Shown here: piece by piece, positions 1 through 9,000 of the stretch
Numbering within the stretch: position 1 is the first letter of the stretch
How the letters are laid out: the number at the start of each line of letters is the position of its first letter
NCBI GenBank assembly: GCA_009801015.1
Contig: VHZZ01002074.1
Coordinates: 72,742 to 94,808 of the forward strand
Source: Silene noctiflora
Lineage: Eukaryota > Streptophyta > Magnoliopsida > Caryophyllales > Caryophyllaceae
DNA length: 22,067 bases
Reading direction: 5' to 3'
Notes under the pieces: model-generated
Database searches by the model: none
What the model saw: the letters and a program-made list of their open reading frames with translations, nothing else
What the model was told of the DNA's origin: nothing
Made by a program: the position numbers and the translations under genes

Positions 1-296
1 GTAAACCCCATTCCGATTCGACATGCGGTATAATGGTCCGCACCCAAGACTCGACAATAAACAATCGAGCACCCCATTCGCTAAACTTACGAAAGTAGTG
101 GAAGATCTAAGGTAGAAGTCAAGCATAGAGGTAGATATAAGACAAACCCTTACGGATACGACTCAAACCAAAACTCACATAAGATATCTCATATATGAAC
201 CTTATATGACTACTCATGTGAATAAAGCGTAAACAATTCATACTTACATCCTTCATAAAACATATGAGTGAAATAGAAGGAGAAATAGGGAAGCAG

Positions 297-775
297 GTGC
301 TCCCAGCCGGTCAGGGGACCGACTGTCGGCCAACCGGCCCAGCAACACAAACACTTGACAAAAGCTGAAATTCCACTCTTAACCGGCCGGTGGACCGGTA
401 GCCGGCCCACCGGCTGGAACACAGGCAATATGTCTTGAAATCCAACATTCTTGAATGCTCTCAGTCGCCTTGTGGACCGGCGAGCGGCCCACCGACTGGG
501 ACACCAGCCAACATAATTTCTACAAAAACTTACAGTGACTCCCAGCCGGTCAAGACTGGCCGGCAGCCGGTCATCCGGTTGGGGCAACACCCAAATGCCA
601 AATAATGCAAGGTTCTGGAGTGCTCCCAGCCCTGTGGACCGGCAGCCGGCCCACCGGCTAGGACACACCCAACACATTTTTAACATGAACAACTTACAGG
701 AGGTCCTCAGCCGGTCAGTGGACCGGCAGCCGGCCCACCGGCTAGGAAGACCTGTACAAGGTTTTCAGCTTAAAC
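297..775. repeat. ~81-bp GC-rich tandem repeat, about six diverged units
   Basis: Units begin near 299, 379, 459, 541, 622 and 704, a period of 80-82 bp. Each has a GC-rich core resembling GGACCGGCAGCCGGCCCACC. In the best copies (around 622-664 and 704-746) the core begins with AGCC and ends with ACCGGCT, so it is an imperfect palindrome. AT-richer spacers are also related between units, for example 500-540 versus 662-702. The block sits inside the minus-strand LTR and strongly departs in base composition from its AT-rich surroundings. Reading frames crossing it on both strands come from the repeats and are not genes. Confidence 0.8.
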
Positions 776-1476
776 AACACATTGCATGATTTCGACTTGT
801 TTTCTAACATACTCATGAGACGGAAAATACGTATAACACGTAAAATCAGCATACAAAGCCATTCACCATTCATCATATTCCAAATTCATGACCAAACTAC
901 CATACATACATGAAATTGGTGTAATCAACTTAAAACATATAAAAGATGGGACTTTTATCATTATTAAGCATGAGACTAACTCTTATAACAATAACTTTCA
1001 TGAGGCAAACATCATAATTCATGAGCAAAGTAAGACATGTAACCAAATCATGAAATTTAGCAATTTTAACATTCAAACATCAAAATCAACACCATTAAGC
1101 ACAAAATTCGGAAGTACTGCCGAGTAACCTATCACTGTTACCTTATGCTTCCTTAGTCTTCAAGAAGGTCTTCAATATATAGCTATATTCCTCCGGGTCT
1201 TCCAAATTCTCACTTAAACACAAAATAAGATGAGTTAATTGAAGAATTCACCTCTTAGGGCACACATAGGGTTTCGAAATTGGGTCAATGGAAAGAAAAA
1301 AGTTATCTTTCTTACTTACAAAGAAGGAGAATGAGAAGAGGAGAAGAATGGCGCGAAAATCAACTTATTTGGTTGAGAATTGGAGGAGTTATGAAGGTTT
1401 GAAGTTGGAGGAAACTAAGTACAACAATGGTGATGTTTTTTTTTGAATGTATGCTGAGAAAATGAGAGGGAGAAGG

Positions 1477-1896
1477 TGTAATACCCGCCCTGTTAAGACC
1501 TTTGACTATCGTTGACTGACCCTAGTGCTCGTCGAGTCTTAATTGGTCTTCGTAGTTAGTGTTGTTGTTAAGTGACTCGATCTAGATGAGGTCACTCGAT
1601 CGAGTAGGCTGCACTCGATCGAGTAGGCTGCTACTCGATCGAGTAAGTTGTGTTCAGCGATAATATATATATCGCGAAATCAGAAAGCCGAATCATTTTC
1701 ATTTCTTTTCCTAAACCTAGAAGTTGTCGCCTTGTTAGTTCTCCCTTGTTCTTAACCTTTCGAGAATAAGGGGAGATGCGTCACCTTGGGAGACGGGAGC
1801 GTGAGTCGGGGAGCGGTCTTGTTGCCGGAATGCTGGCATAGGATGTCGATGATGGCTTGTGCGGTGAGGCTGCGTGAGGAGTCGATGTGGTTTGCA
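1477..1896 (+). repeat. Left ~420-bp inverted terminal arm
   Basis: It is inverted relative to 3585-4005. In order it contains the TGTAATACCCGCCC terminus, palindromes at 1594-1605, 1613-1624 and 1633-1644, a TATA-like run near 1663-1673, and a pyrimidine-rich leader (about 1693-1750). It ends at ...GGTTTGCA. Most differences from the other arm are C/T or G/A changes, as expected of decay of methylated cytosines. Confidence 0.85.
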
Positions 1897-2362
1897 ACTT
1901 CCCCTCTTAAAAAGAACTTCGTCCCCGAAGTTCACCTTCTAGACCGGCTACATAACATGTAAGACAAGAATCACTCCACATAGCGAGGACATTACATAAC
2001 AATTATTAACATGTTAGGAAAAATCAATACACTTCTGTACATCCATATACGCCACGCTAGTGAACACCAAAACGAATAGAGGGTACATTATTGACATACT
2101 CGCACAAAACATAACCATTTTATGACGATGTTACCCCATCATACCGTCTTGACATAACGAGATACGATGTTGCAGCCANCAACCTTGCTTAAGACATTAC
2201 ATTAGAACAACCAATCATTACAAGAGTATGATTCACCACACCATACGCATAACGACATAAAATCATTCATTCCTGCGTCGTACTCACCTGGTATCCCGCC
2301 AAATCCCACAAAAGAAACCCATCAACCTTCGTATAGTACAAATGTATCACCTACCCTGACCC

Positions 2363-2527
2363 ACTCGATCGAGTGTACACGCTACTCGATCGAGTGGCGG
2401 CTACTCGGTCGAGTACACCAGCTACTCGATCGAGTACACCAGCTACTCGATCGAGTAGCTACTCTTCAGAACCTGCTCAAGACACTGACCTCAGCTACTC
2501 GATCGAGTTAGGGGCACTCGATCGAGT
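2363..2527. repeat. Array of ACTCGATCGAGT palindromes, ~20-bp spacing
   Basis: Perfect 12-bp palindromes lie at 2363-2374, 2384-2395, 2424-2435, 2445-2456, 2497-2508 and 2516-2527, with a one-base variant at 2403-2414. Start-to-start distances are mostly 19-21 bp, about two helical turns. The spacers are short and partly repeated (ACACCAGCT). The same palindrome recurs in both terminal arms of the enclosing element. It contains GATC, TCGA and CGATCG. Confidence 0.9.
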
Positions 2528-3584
2528 ACCTAGAGGTCAGNTTACACTCATTAAAACACAAGTACTCAAGCATATGCATATGAAATTCCGGCACACTTGC
2601 CGGCAACAAATCCCACAACCATCATGTACGGCCTTATGGCCAATTACAATCCAAGAAAATAAAATAAACAACAACCGAATGAAGACAATTATCAAATATC
2701 CAACAAATGAGTTCCGAACAAGAAATTAACAACTAGAAATCCTCCCTACTCCATCGCCTGGTCATCAACATCATCATCCCCTCCACCTCCGCCTGACGTG
2801 CCAGCTCCAAAGTCCTGACCTTCCCCAATAGATAAGGGCGTTACCATCTCGGTTTCCCGAGGCAAGTAATAATCAAATGTCGATATTAGAACAATTAAGT
2901 AGTTTGCAAGCGATTACAAGATAAACGAAAGAAACGATACAACTCATTAAACTATGATCTACATGACTAAGTCGTCGTGACTCGTGGCAACTCGTCCCTT
3001 CGACACCCATCAAGACTCCAAAGACAACCTGTCAAGACTGACTGCTCACTATACGGATCACGGCAGACACAACACAAGAAACAACAAGAAACACCACACA
3101 CGGTCAGTACCATACCAACATACAACCATCATAATAACAAGCACACAAAGTATCACAGCATCATCACCCTTCCACACCACATCACACCACTCCTCATCAC
3201 ATCACCGACTACACACCAAGGTGTGTAGCCCTGCCAGTGGGGGACCGCAGCCGTACCCACCAAATCCCCGCTCATCATACTGAGCGAAAACCCAAGTTCA
3301 TTAATGTGCACATCCCCTCCCGTGGCGGGCTCCACGGAGGGCGAATCAAGGGCGTGAAATCACTCCCGCAAGTGACTCCACTCAGCCGAGAACACATCTC
3401 GCAACACACTCCAACCACCACACCACCACCAATCACCGCAACATCCAACACATAGCATTCATATCATACAAACATCAATGATTACAATTGTCATACAAAA
3501 AGACAGTAACCAAACACCACATCACCGTGAACATCAACACAAATTAAACAACGTATAGTACTGAGTAGGGAGAACCTACCTCCA

Positions 3585-4005
3585 GCAAACCGCATCGACT
3601 CCTTACGCAGCCTCACCGCACAAGCCATCTTCGACATCCTATGCCAGCATTCCGGCGACAAGACCGCTCCCCGACTCACGCTCCCGTCTCCCAAGGTGAC
3701 GCATCTCCCCGTATTCTCGAAAGGGTAAGAACATGGGAGAATTAACGAGGCGACAACTTCTAGGTTTAGGAAAAGAAATGAAAATGATTCGGCTTTTTGA
3801 TTTCGCGATATATATATTATCGTTGAACACAACTTACTCGATCGAGTAGCAGCCTACTCGATCGAGTAACGAGGCTACTAAATCGAGTGACCTCAGCTAG
3901 ATCGAGTCACTTAATAACAACACTAACTACGAAGACCAATTAAGACTCGACGAGCACTAGGGTCAGTCAACGATAGTCAAAGTTCTTAACAGGGCGGGTA
4001 TTACA
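3585..4005 (-). repeat. Right ~420-bp inverted terminal arm
   Basis: This is the partner of 1477-1896, read on the minus strand from 4005. It retains two perfect palindromes (3836-3847, 3856-3867) and one decayed copy (3877-3888), with the TATA-like run at about 3808-3819. Inside the arm, the sequence continues on the minus strand into what reads as more LTR-like non-coding DNA (3584 to about 3200). Confidence 0.85.
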
Positions 4006-4328
4006 GAAGGAGGGTTTGTGAGGGTTTTGAGTGGGAAATGATTGGTATATGGGTTTAAGAAGTCTAGGCCCAAAACAACCCAAAATAAGTCGGAATTGAC
4101 TTAAAATACGTCTTAAGGCTACTATACACTCAAGACGGATTATAATATTATATTTATAAATTTTATACACTAAAAATATATTTTACCCAAAAATAAGTTT
4201 TAAAGGTAAATTTATTTAATTAAATAGCTAAATTACTTTTAAAATCGTTATAAAATTTACGGGTGTTACACTCACCACCGCAATTGTCGCTGGCTCGCCA
4301 CCACTGCCAACCGATCGCCGCAACAACC

Positions 4329-4359
4329 ATACCACTATAAATAAGCAAGAAGCCCTCAA
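4329..4359 (+). repeat. 31-bp direct repeat, left copy
   Basis: It matches 4703-4733 at 29 of 31 positions. The two copies bracket a 343-bp segment, so one copy was duplicated when that segment was inserted, or the segment arrived with microduplication of its target. Confidence 0.85.
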
Positions 4360-4702
4360 CAGTCGTTTAATAAAATAACGCTGGACGTAGGTTGTAGAGT
4401 AGTGACCGAACCAGTTTTAAAAACATCGTTTGTCATGTCTATATTCGATTTATTTCCGCTACACACTCAAACTCATGTTTTACTTTCAGAATCAACAGTC
4501 GAGTACACAACGACTTTTACTTGTTGAATTGTTGTTGCATACTTCTAACTCTATCGTTGTAAGTGTCAACTTCTCCTTTCATCTAAGTATAGTCTAAAGT
4601 GTGATTGAGTTTTAAACAAGATTTCATTAAGCTTAAGATTTTAAAATAAACACCTAATTCACCCCCTCCCCCTCTTAGGTGTTCTCGCCCCACGACTCTT
4701 CA
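4360..4702 (+). mobile_element. Fragment resembling a Ty1/copia LTR end and leader
   Basis: The segment contains GCTGGACGTAGG followed by GACCGAACCAGT (4380-4413), a combination I associate with the R/U5 region of plant SIRE/Maximus-type copia LTRs. Near its end is a C-rich stretch with CACCCCCTCCCCCTCTTAGG (4660-4679), similar to the leader downstream of the primer-binding site in those elements. There is no coding sequence and no complete LTR. The family call rests on memory of such sequences and needs a repeat-library search. Confidence 0.45.
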
Positions 4703-4733
4703 ATACCACTATAAGTAAGCAAGAACCCCTCAA
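4703..4733 (+). repeat. 31-bp direct repeat, right copy
   Basis: It differs from 4329-4359 at two positions (A/G and G/C). Removing 4360-4733 would restore continuous flanking sequence. At 31 bp the duplication is much longer than the 5 bp expected of LTR element integration. Confidence 0.85.
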
Positions 4734-6083
4734 AAATTGCCTTCTACACCACGCCATCACCACCAGCGCCTCACCTCCCCTTAACTGTCCCACAAGTCCA
4801 CCTGCATCGCCCCTTAACCACCACATAAACACCAAAGCAATCTAACCCTAATACGTTAATTAAATCACAAAAATTACTCAATTAATAAATGAAAACATAA
4901 GTTTGTCGATAATTTACAATTAAAGAATCAATTACATGTTTTTACATATGAATTGAGATCTATAATTGAAGAAGTTTGAATGATTTGCGAGATGGTTTTG
5001 TTAGGAATTGAGAGAAATTATGTTTATTGAGTTTTTTTAGTGAGGGTATGTAAATGAAAAATATGGCGTAAAAAGTAGTCTAATGAGTAAAAAATGTAAT
5101 GCGAAAATAAATTAGGATTTGTAGTTCATCCTTTTTTTGATTGATTGATTAACTAGTTTAGACCCCGTACAATAAATGTACGGTATTTAGAGTTTCTTTT
5201 ATTTTTAATAAATTACTTAATCAAGAGAACTGAGTAATGTGTTTAAATGTATTATTATTAAAAAAAATTATACCACAAAGCTAATGATTTCAATTTTTAA
5301 ATTCTCTTAATATGCNATTTACCGTTTTCTTTTATATGTAGTCAATAAAAGATTCAACAATTTGTAGTTAATTTATAGTTTTATATAAATTCTATTTATA
5401 TTTTAATTAAGATATTATAGTTTAGAATTTATTGAAAATAATATAATTTGATGAAAAGATTAATTTTAATGAAAAGATAATAATTTAATGAAATAAAATA
5501 TAATTATTAGTTTCNTTACTTAATAAATACACGTAATTGTAGTTAACTTACTTTTTTAAAGAAGATGCTTTCTGGAGGAAAAAATTGAGAGATCTGCTAT
5601 TCTTTTAGTAGATAAGAGATTTGGGTTAAAGAAAAATGAATGATCCTCCCTTGGCCCCATGGAAGCCCACACACATTTAAGTGGGGTGTGCATTAGAATT
5701 AGGATTAGAATTAGAATAAGGAAAATAAAGTGTTGGATTTGGAGAAACTCCGGTTTGTCCCCAGCTGTTGGTTCTCCTCTATCCCTGCAATCAATTCCAA
5801 TTCTCGTCTCGTAACAAACATACAAAACAACATATTAACATTGGGTTTGCGTCAGATCTAATTCTACTCAACTCAACAACAATTTCACCATAATACCCTT
5901 ATACCACCTACTTCCTTCCTTGTCATCATTTTCAATTTTACCAGGTTTTCTTCTCTTTCCCTCTTTTTCTTCAATTTGTTTCATTGCGTTGTGTATGTAT
6001 TTGACTTTGCCCAATTTGATTTGATTCCATAGGATTCTTCTCTTAAATGGGAGTGATCGAATGTTAGTGATTGTTATTCTGAA
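4734..6083 (+). other. AT-rich intergenic DNA, promoter and 5' leader of the TNO1-like gene
   Basis: No gene is visible. The stretch 4840-5560 is very AT-rich and low in complexity. A small perfect hairpin, CCGTACA-ATAAA-TGTACGG, lies at 5165-5183. A degenerate ATTAGA/ATTAGG tract lies at 5692-5721. From about 5830 to the start codon at 6084 the sequence becomes pyrimidine-rich, as in plant 5' leaders. I cannot place the transcription start or a TATA box with confidence. Two ATGs precede the start codon (6047 and 6061) and would be upstream ORFs if transcribed. Confidence 0.5.
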
Positions 6084-9000
6084 ATGGATAAGAAATCCAA
6101 TCGGACGGATCTTCTCGCTGCCGGCCGCAAAAAGGTTTCCTTTTCTCTCCTTTTTCTTCATTATTTATCTTTTCAATTCCAGTATGCGCCCAAGTATTAC
6201 CAATCCTATTAACCGATTTTGACTTAGTGTCGTATATCGTAATTACTTGGTTCTCTGTAAAAATACGAGCAAATTAGACCTGATTTATAGTCATGTACCT
6301 GCCGACATTTTATGTCTGCCACAAATCAGGGTCGTCATTATTTCTCTTTTCAATTCCAGTTTGGTTTAGTTTCGGGTTTTGGATCGTCTTTCACTTTTTT
6401 GCGCGTTATCACAGCTTCAGCAATACCGTAAGAAAAAGGATTCTAAAGGGAAAGATGGGAAGGGCTCTAGTCAATCTCAACATAAGGATGCTGACCTCAA
6501 TGTGGTTGATAACTTGAATGCCGAATCCTCACAACATTCTCAATCACGTCCCTCACACCAGGATGCTGCCGAGGTTTTGGGTCATTCTGCAGCCTCATCT
6601 GCTCACTTACCTGTTTTGGATGGTCATATTGATCAGCCAAGATCAGAGCTTGTTGTGCCAGAGATCAGTTCTCATGCTCCCACTGGTGAAGGGGATGGTC
6701 AGACGGATAAACATCAAGTTGAAATAGGATCTTCTGCAGTTGCCGCTGAACCAGAGAAGCTGCAGGAGGCAGATCAGGTATCAATCGTAGGTTGTACCTT
6801 CTCTCCTCTTCGTTCTCGTGTTTCCTTGTTATTTTCATCTCATATCATATCAACTTGAAGTCGCTATTACTATTTCCAAGTTATGGGTGAATTGATGTAT
6901 AATTTTGCTTTCGTTTGTTTCTGGGTAGGGGCAATTCAGGAAGCCGACAGTTATGGTCCGACATACCATGATCAGAAAGATACTCTGGAGCTGTTGACAG
7001 TATCTGAGCGGGGATTTGACGTATCTTCTGTTGGCATCAATGATTCTGAAATAAATCATAATATACTCGGGGATTCTGTTCCCGTTGAGGCAATCGATGT
7101 GCCTGCTGAAGCTTTTACAGATAATCCTTCTAATGTAGATCAGCTAGGATTTGATGTGATGGCCGGGTTATCAAATGAGAGGGTGCCTGATCAACAAGCA
7201 AATCTCGAGGATGGAAATCAAACTGATTCAGATAGGAAAGTTTCTATTGAATGTGAAAATGTTCGTCAGCCTGAGGCTTGTACTGATATTGAGGTTGAAC
7301 ATCCACAAAGTATGTCTAAACCGATCGTTGTAGATTCTGCTGACGAGAAATACATATCTTCAGGGGGAGAAAGGCAATCTTTAGACCTGGTTCAACTTGC
7401 TGAGGTGCTAAGGAAACTGCCTGAAGGTGATTTTAGATATCTGATACAGTCGAGAAAAACGGCAGATCATGTTAATCTTGATGTGTCCCAAACTGTTAAG
7501 GCTGATCTTCCACAGACAGTCCAGGAGCAACTTTATCTTTCAAACGTCTCAAAAGATTTTTTCCACTTGCAACTCCTTGAGCAGCATGAACAACAACTCG
7601 GTTATGATCACAAACACCGTTTGGTGTTTGATGAAACATCTGTGCTTAGCAGATCCCTTATAAATCTTGAGGAAAATAACAAAATCCTTGCTGCTGAGCT
7701 TTCTCAGTGTAGATCTGAGCTGGAGGCTGCTGTCAGTGAGAAAATGGAATTTCAGGACCTATATCATTCTGCAAAGGAGGAAGCGATGGGATTTTCTGCT
7801 ATAGTTCACGAGCTTAGAATAAAACTGGATGAAGCGATGAGTCGCTTGTCCGTTGTTTCTGCAGACTCTGACCATGGCAATACTCAATTGGCTGCTTTAC
7901 ATCAGGAAGTTGAAGAATTGAAAGGAAACCTTGCTTCTGCAACTGATGAGAGGATAAAGTTTGAGGAGGAAAACTTGATTCTTTTTCAAGAGAAAGAAGT
8001 GCTCTCAAGAGACTTGGTGGATTACAGGCTTCAATTGACGGCATTGCAACAGGAAAATTCTGATGTGAACAGGGACCTTGCAGTTATGAATGAGGAGCAT
8101 ATTAAGCATAAGGACCATGAGGAGTTTCTTATTCAGGAGATTGAGCAGCTATCGGCAGAGCTTGTTTATTTCCAAGATAAGCTGTCGATACAACACCAAG
8201 AAAATTTGGTTCTTGTTCAAGACAAAGAGGCGCTCTCAGATGTCTTGGTAGATTGCAGGCATCAGTTGATGACATTGCAACATGAAAATAATGATTTGAG
8301 TAGAAGCCTTGCAGCTATGGATGGTGAGCATAAGAAGCAGATAGACCATGACGAGTCCGTCATTGAGGAGATTGAACGGCTTTCAGTAGAGCTTGTTGTT
8401 TTTCAAGATAATCTTTTGATACAGCAACAGAAAAACGGGCAGCTTGAAGTTTATTTAGGAGAAGCATTGTCTCAAATTGAACAACTGGCCGAGGAGAATA
8501 TTATTCTTCAAAGCAGCTTGGAAATCTACAAAGCGAAGATATCTGAGGCTGATGGCCGGCACATTCATATTTCATCTGCTGGAATGGGATCTGTAGCCCA
8601 TACGAAATTAGCTGATGGTTGCAGCTCTGAGCAAATTTCTGCTAAAGATGATGCTGAAACTGTGATTTCATCGATCTTCCGTGATCCTAAAGATATCTGT
8701 GATAGTACAGAAGTTAATGAGCTGAGTCCAGGTTTCCATGATGGTACTTCAGTTGTAGTGATGAAGGGTTGCTTGGAAGAAGCTGAGAATTTGATGCATA
8801 AACTTGAAAATGCTGCAGACGAGATGCATTCTCACTCTGTAACCCTTAGTCGCTCTATAAGTAGAAATGCAACTCCTGGTGTTTCAAAACTGATTCAAGC
8901 TTTTGAATCAAAAGTCAATGTTGACAATCCAGACCCTGAAATAAATCCCTCAGCTGACAATCTGGTTCCTTCTGATCCCTATCTGGGGGCAAAGGGACAA

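Larger units (their letters stand above)
1477..4005 (-). mobile_element. Non-autonomous element with ~420-bp inverted LTR-like ends and a GAAGG target duplication
   Basis: The element starts TGTAATACCCGCCC (1477) and ends with its reverse complement (4005). GAAGG flanks both sides (1472-1476, 4006-4010). Arms 1477-1896 and 3585-4005 are inverted copies with roughly 20 differences by eye. Each arm holds ACTCGATCGAGT palindromes, then a TATA-like run (about 1663-1673; 3808-3819) and a pyrimidine-rich leader, resembling the U3/R part of an LTR. Inside the left arm, on the minus strand, 1935-1897 resembles the end of a gypsy polyprotein followed by a purine-rich tract (AAGAGGGGAAG), which normally precedes a 3' LTR. 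No transposase, integrase or reverse transcriptase ORF is visible, so it is non-autonomous. TG...CA ends and a 5-bp duplication fit LTR-element integration, but inverted ends do not. A long-TIR DNA transposon is the alternative. Confidence 0.7.
1..4270 (-). mobile_element. LTR of a Ty3/gypsy-like retrotransposon, interrupted and cut by the window edge
   Basis: Read on the minus strand, the sequence starts at 4270 with TGTAACACCC, a typical plant gypsy LTR start, and runs to 4006. It then resumes at 1476 or 1471 after an inserted element. Across the junction, the text joins into one pyrimidine-rich leader (4020-4006, then 1471-1440), as expected for a single LTR split by insertion. The remainder (1470-1) is non-coding and holds a ~81-bp tandem repeat block. 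The other LTR end, primer-binding site and polyprotein lie outside the window, so lineage is not established. A long-LTR chromovirus (Tekay/Del-type) is my guess. About 1.7 kb of LTR is present. Confidence 0.55.

Noticed and set aside
210..692. 160-codon open frame on the minus strand
   Set aside because: It is made by the ~81-bp tandem repeats inside the LTR; no family resemblance and internal repetition explains the open frame.
1735..1935. 66-codon minus-strand frame containing NFGDEVLFKRG
   Set aside because: Only its first residues resemble a gypsy polyprotein tail; the rest reads into the terminal arm. Used as a structural marker, not annotated as a gene.
2363..2527. Palindrome array as a CRISPR or integron-type array
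   Set aside because: Twelve-base palindromes with 7-9-base related spacers in a plant retroelement do not fit either.
2373..3832. Several open frames of 60-118 codons on both strands in the inverted-arm element
   Set aside because: They overlap one another, follow palindrome arrays or low-complexity CAC/ATC sequence, and show no retroelement domains.
6883..6939. Upstream extension of the long exon to ATG 6883
   Set aside because: This is intron 2; the acceptor at 6937-6939 joins EADQ to EADSYGP in phase and the conserved N-terminus lies in exons 1-2.
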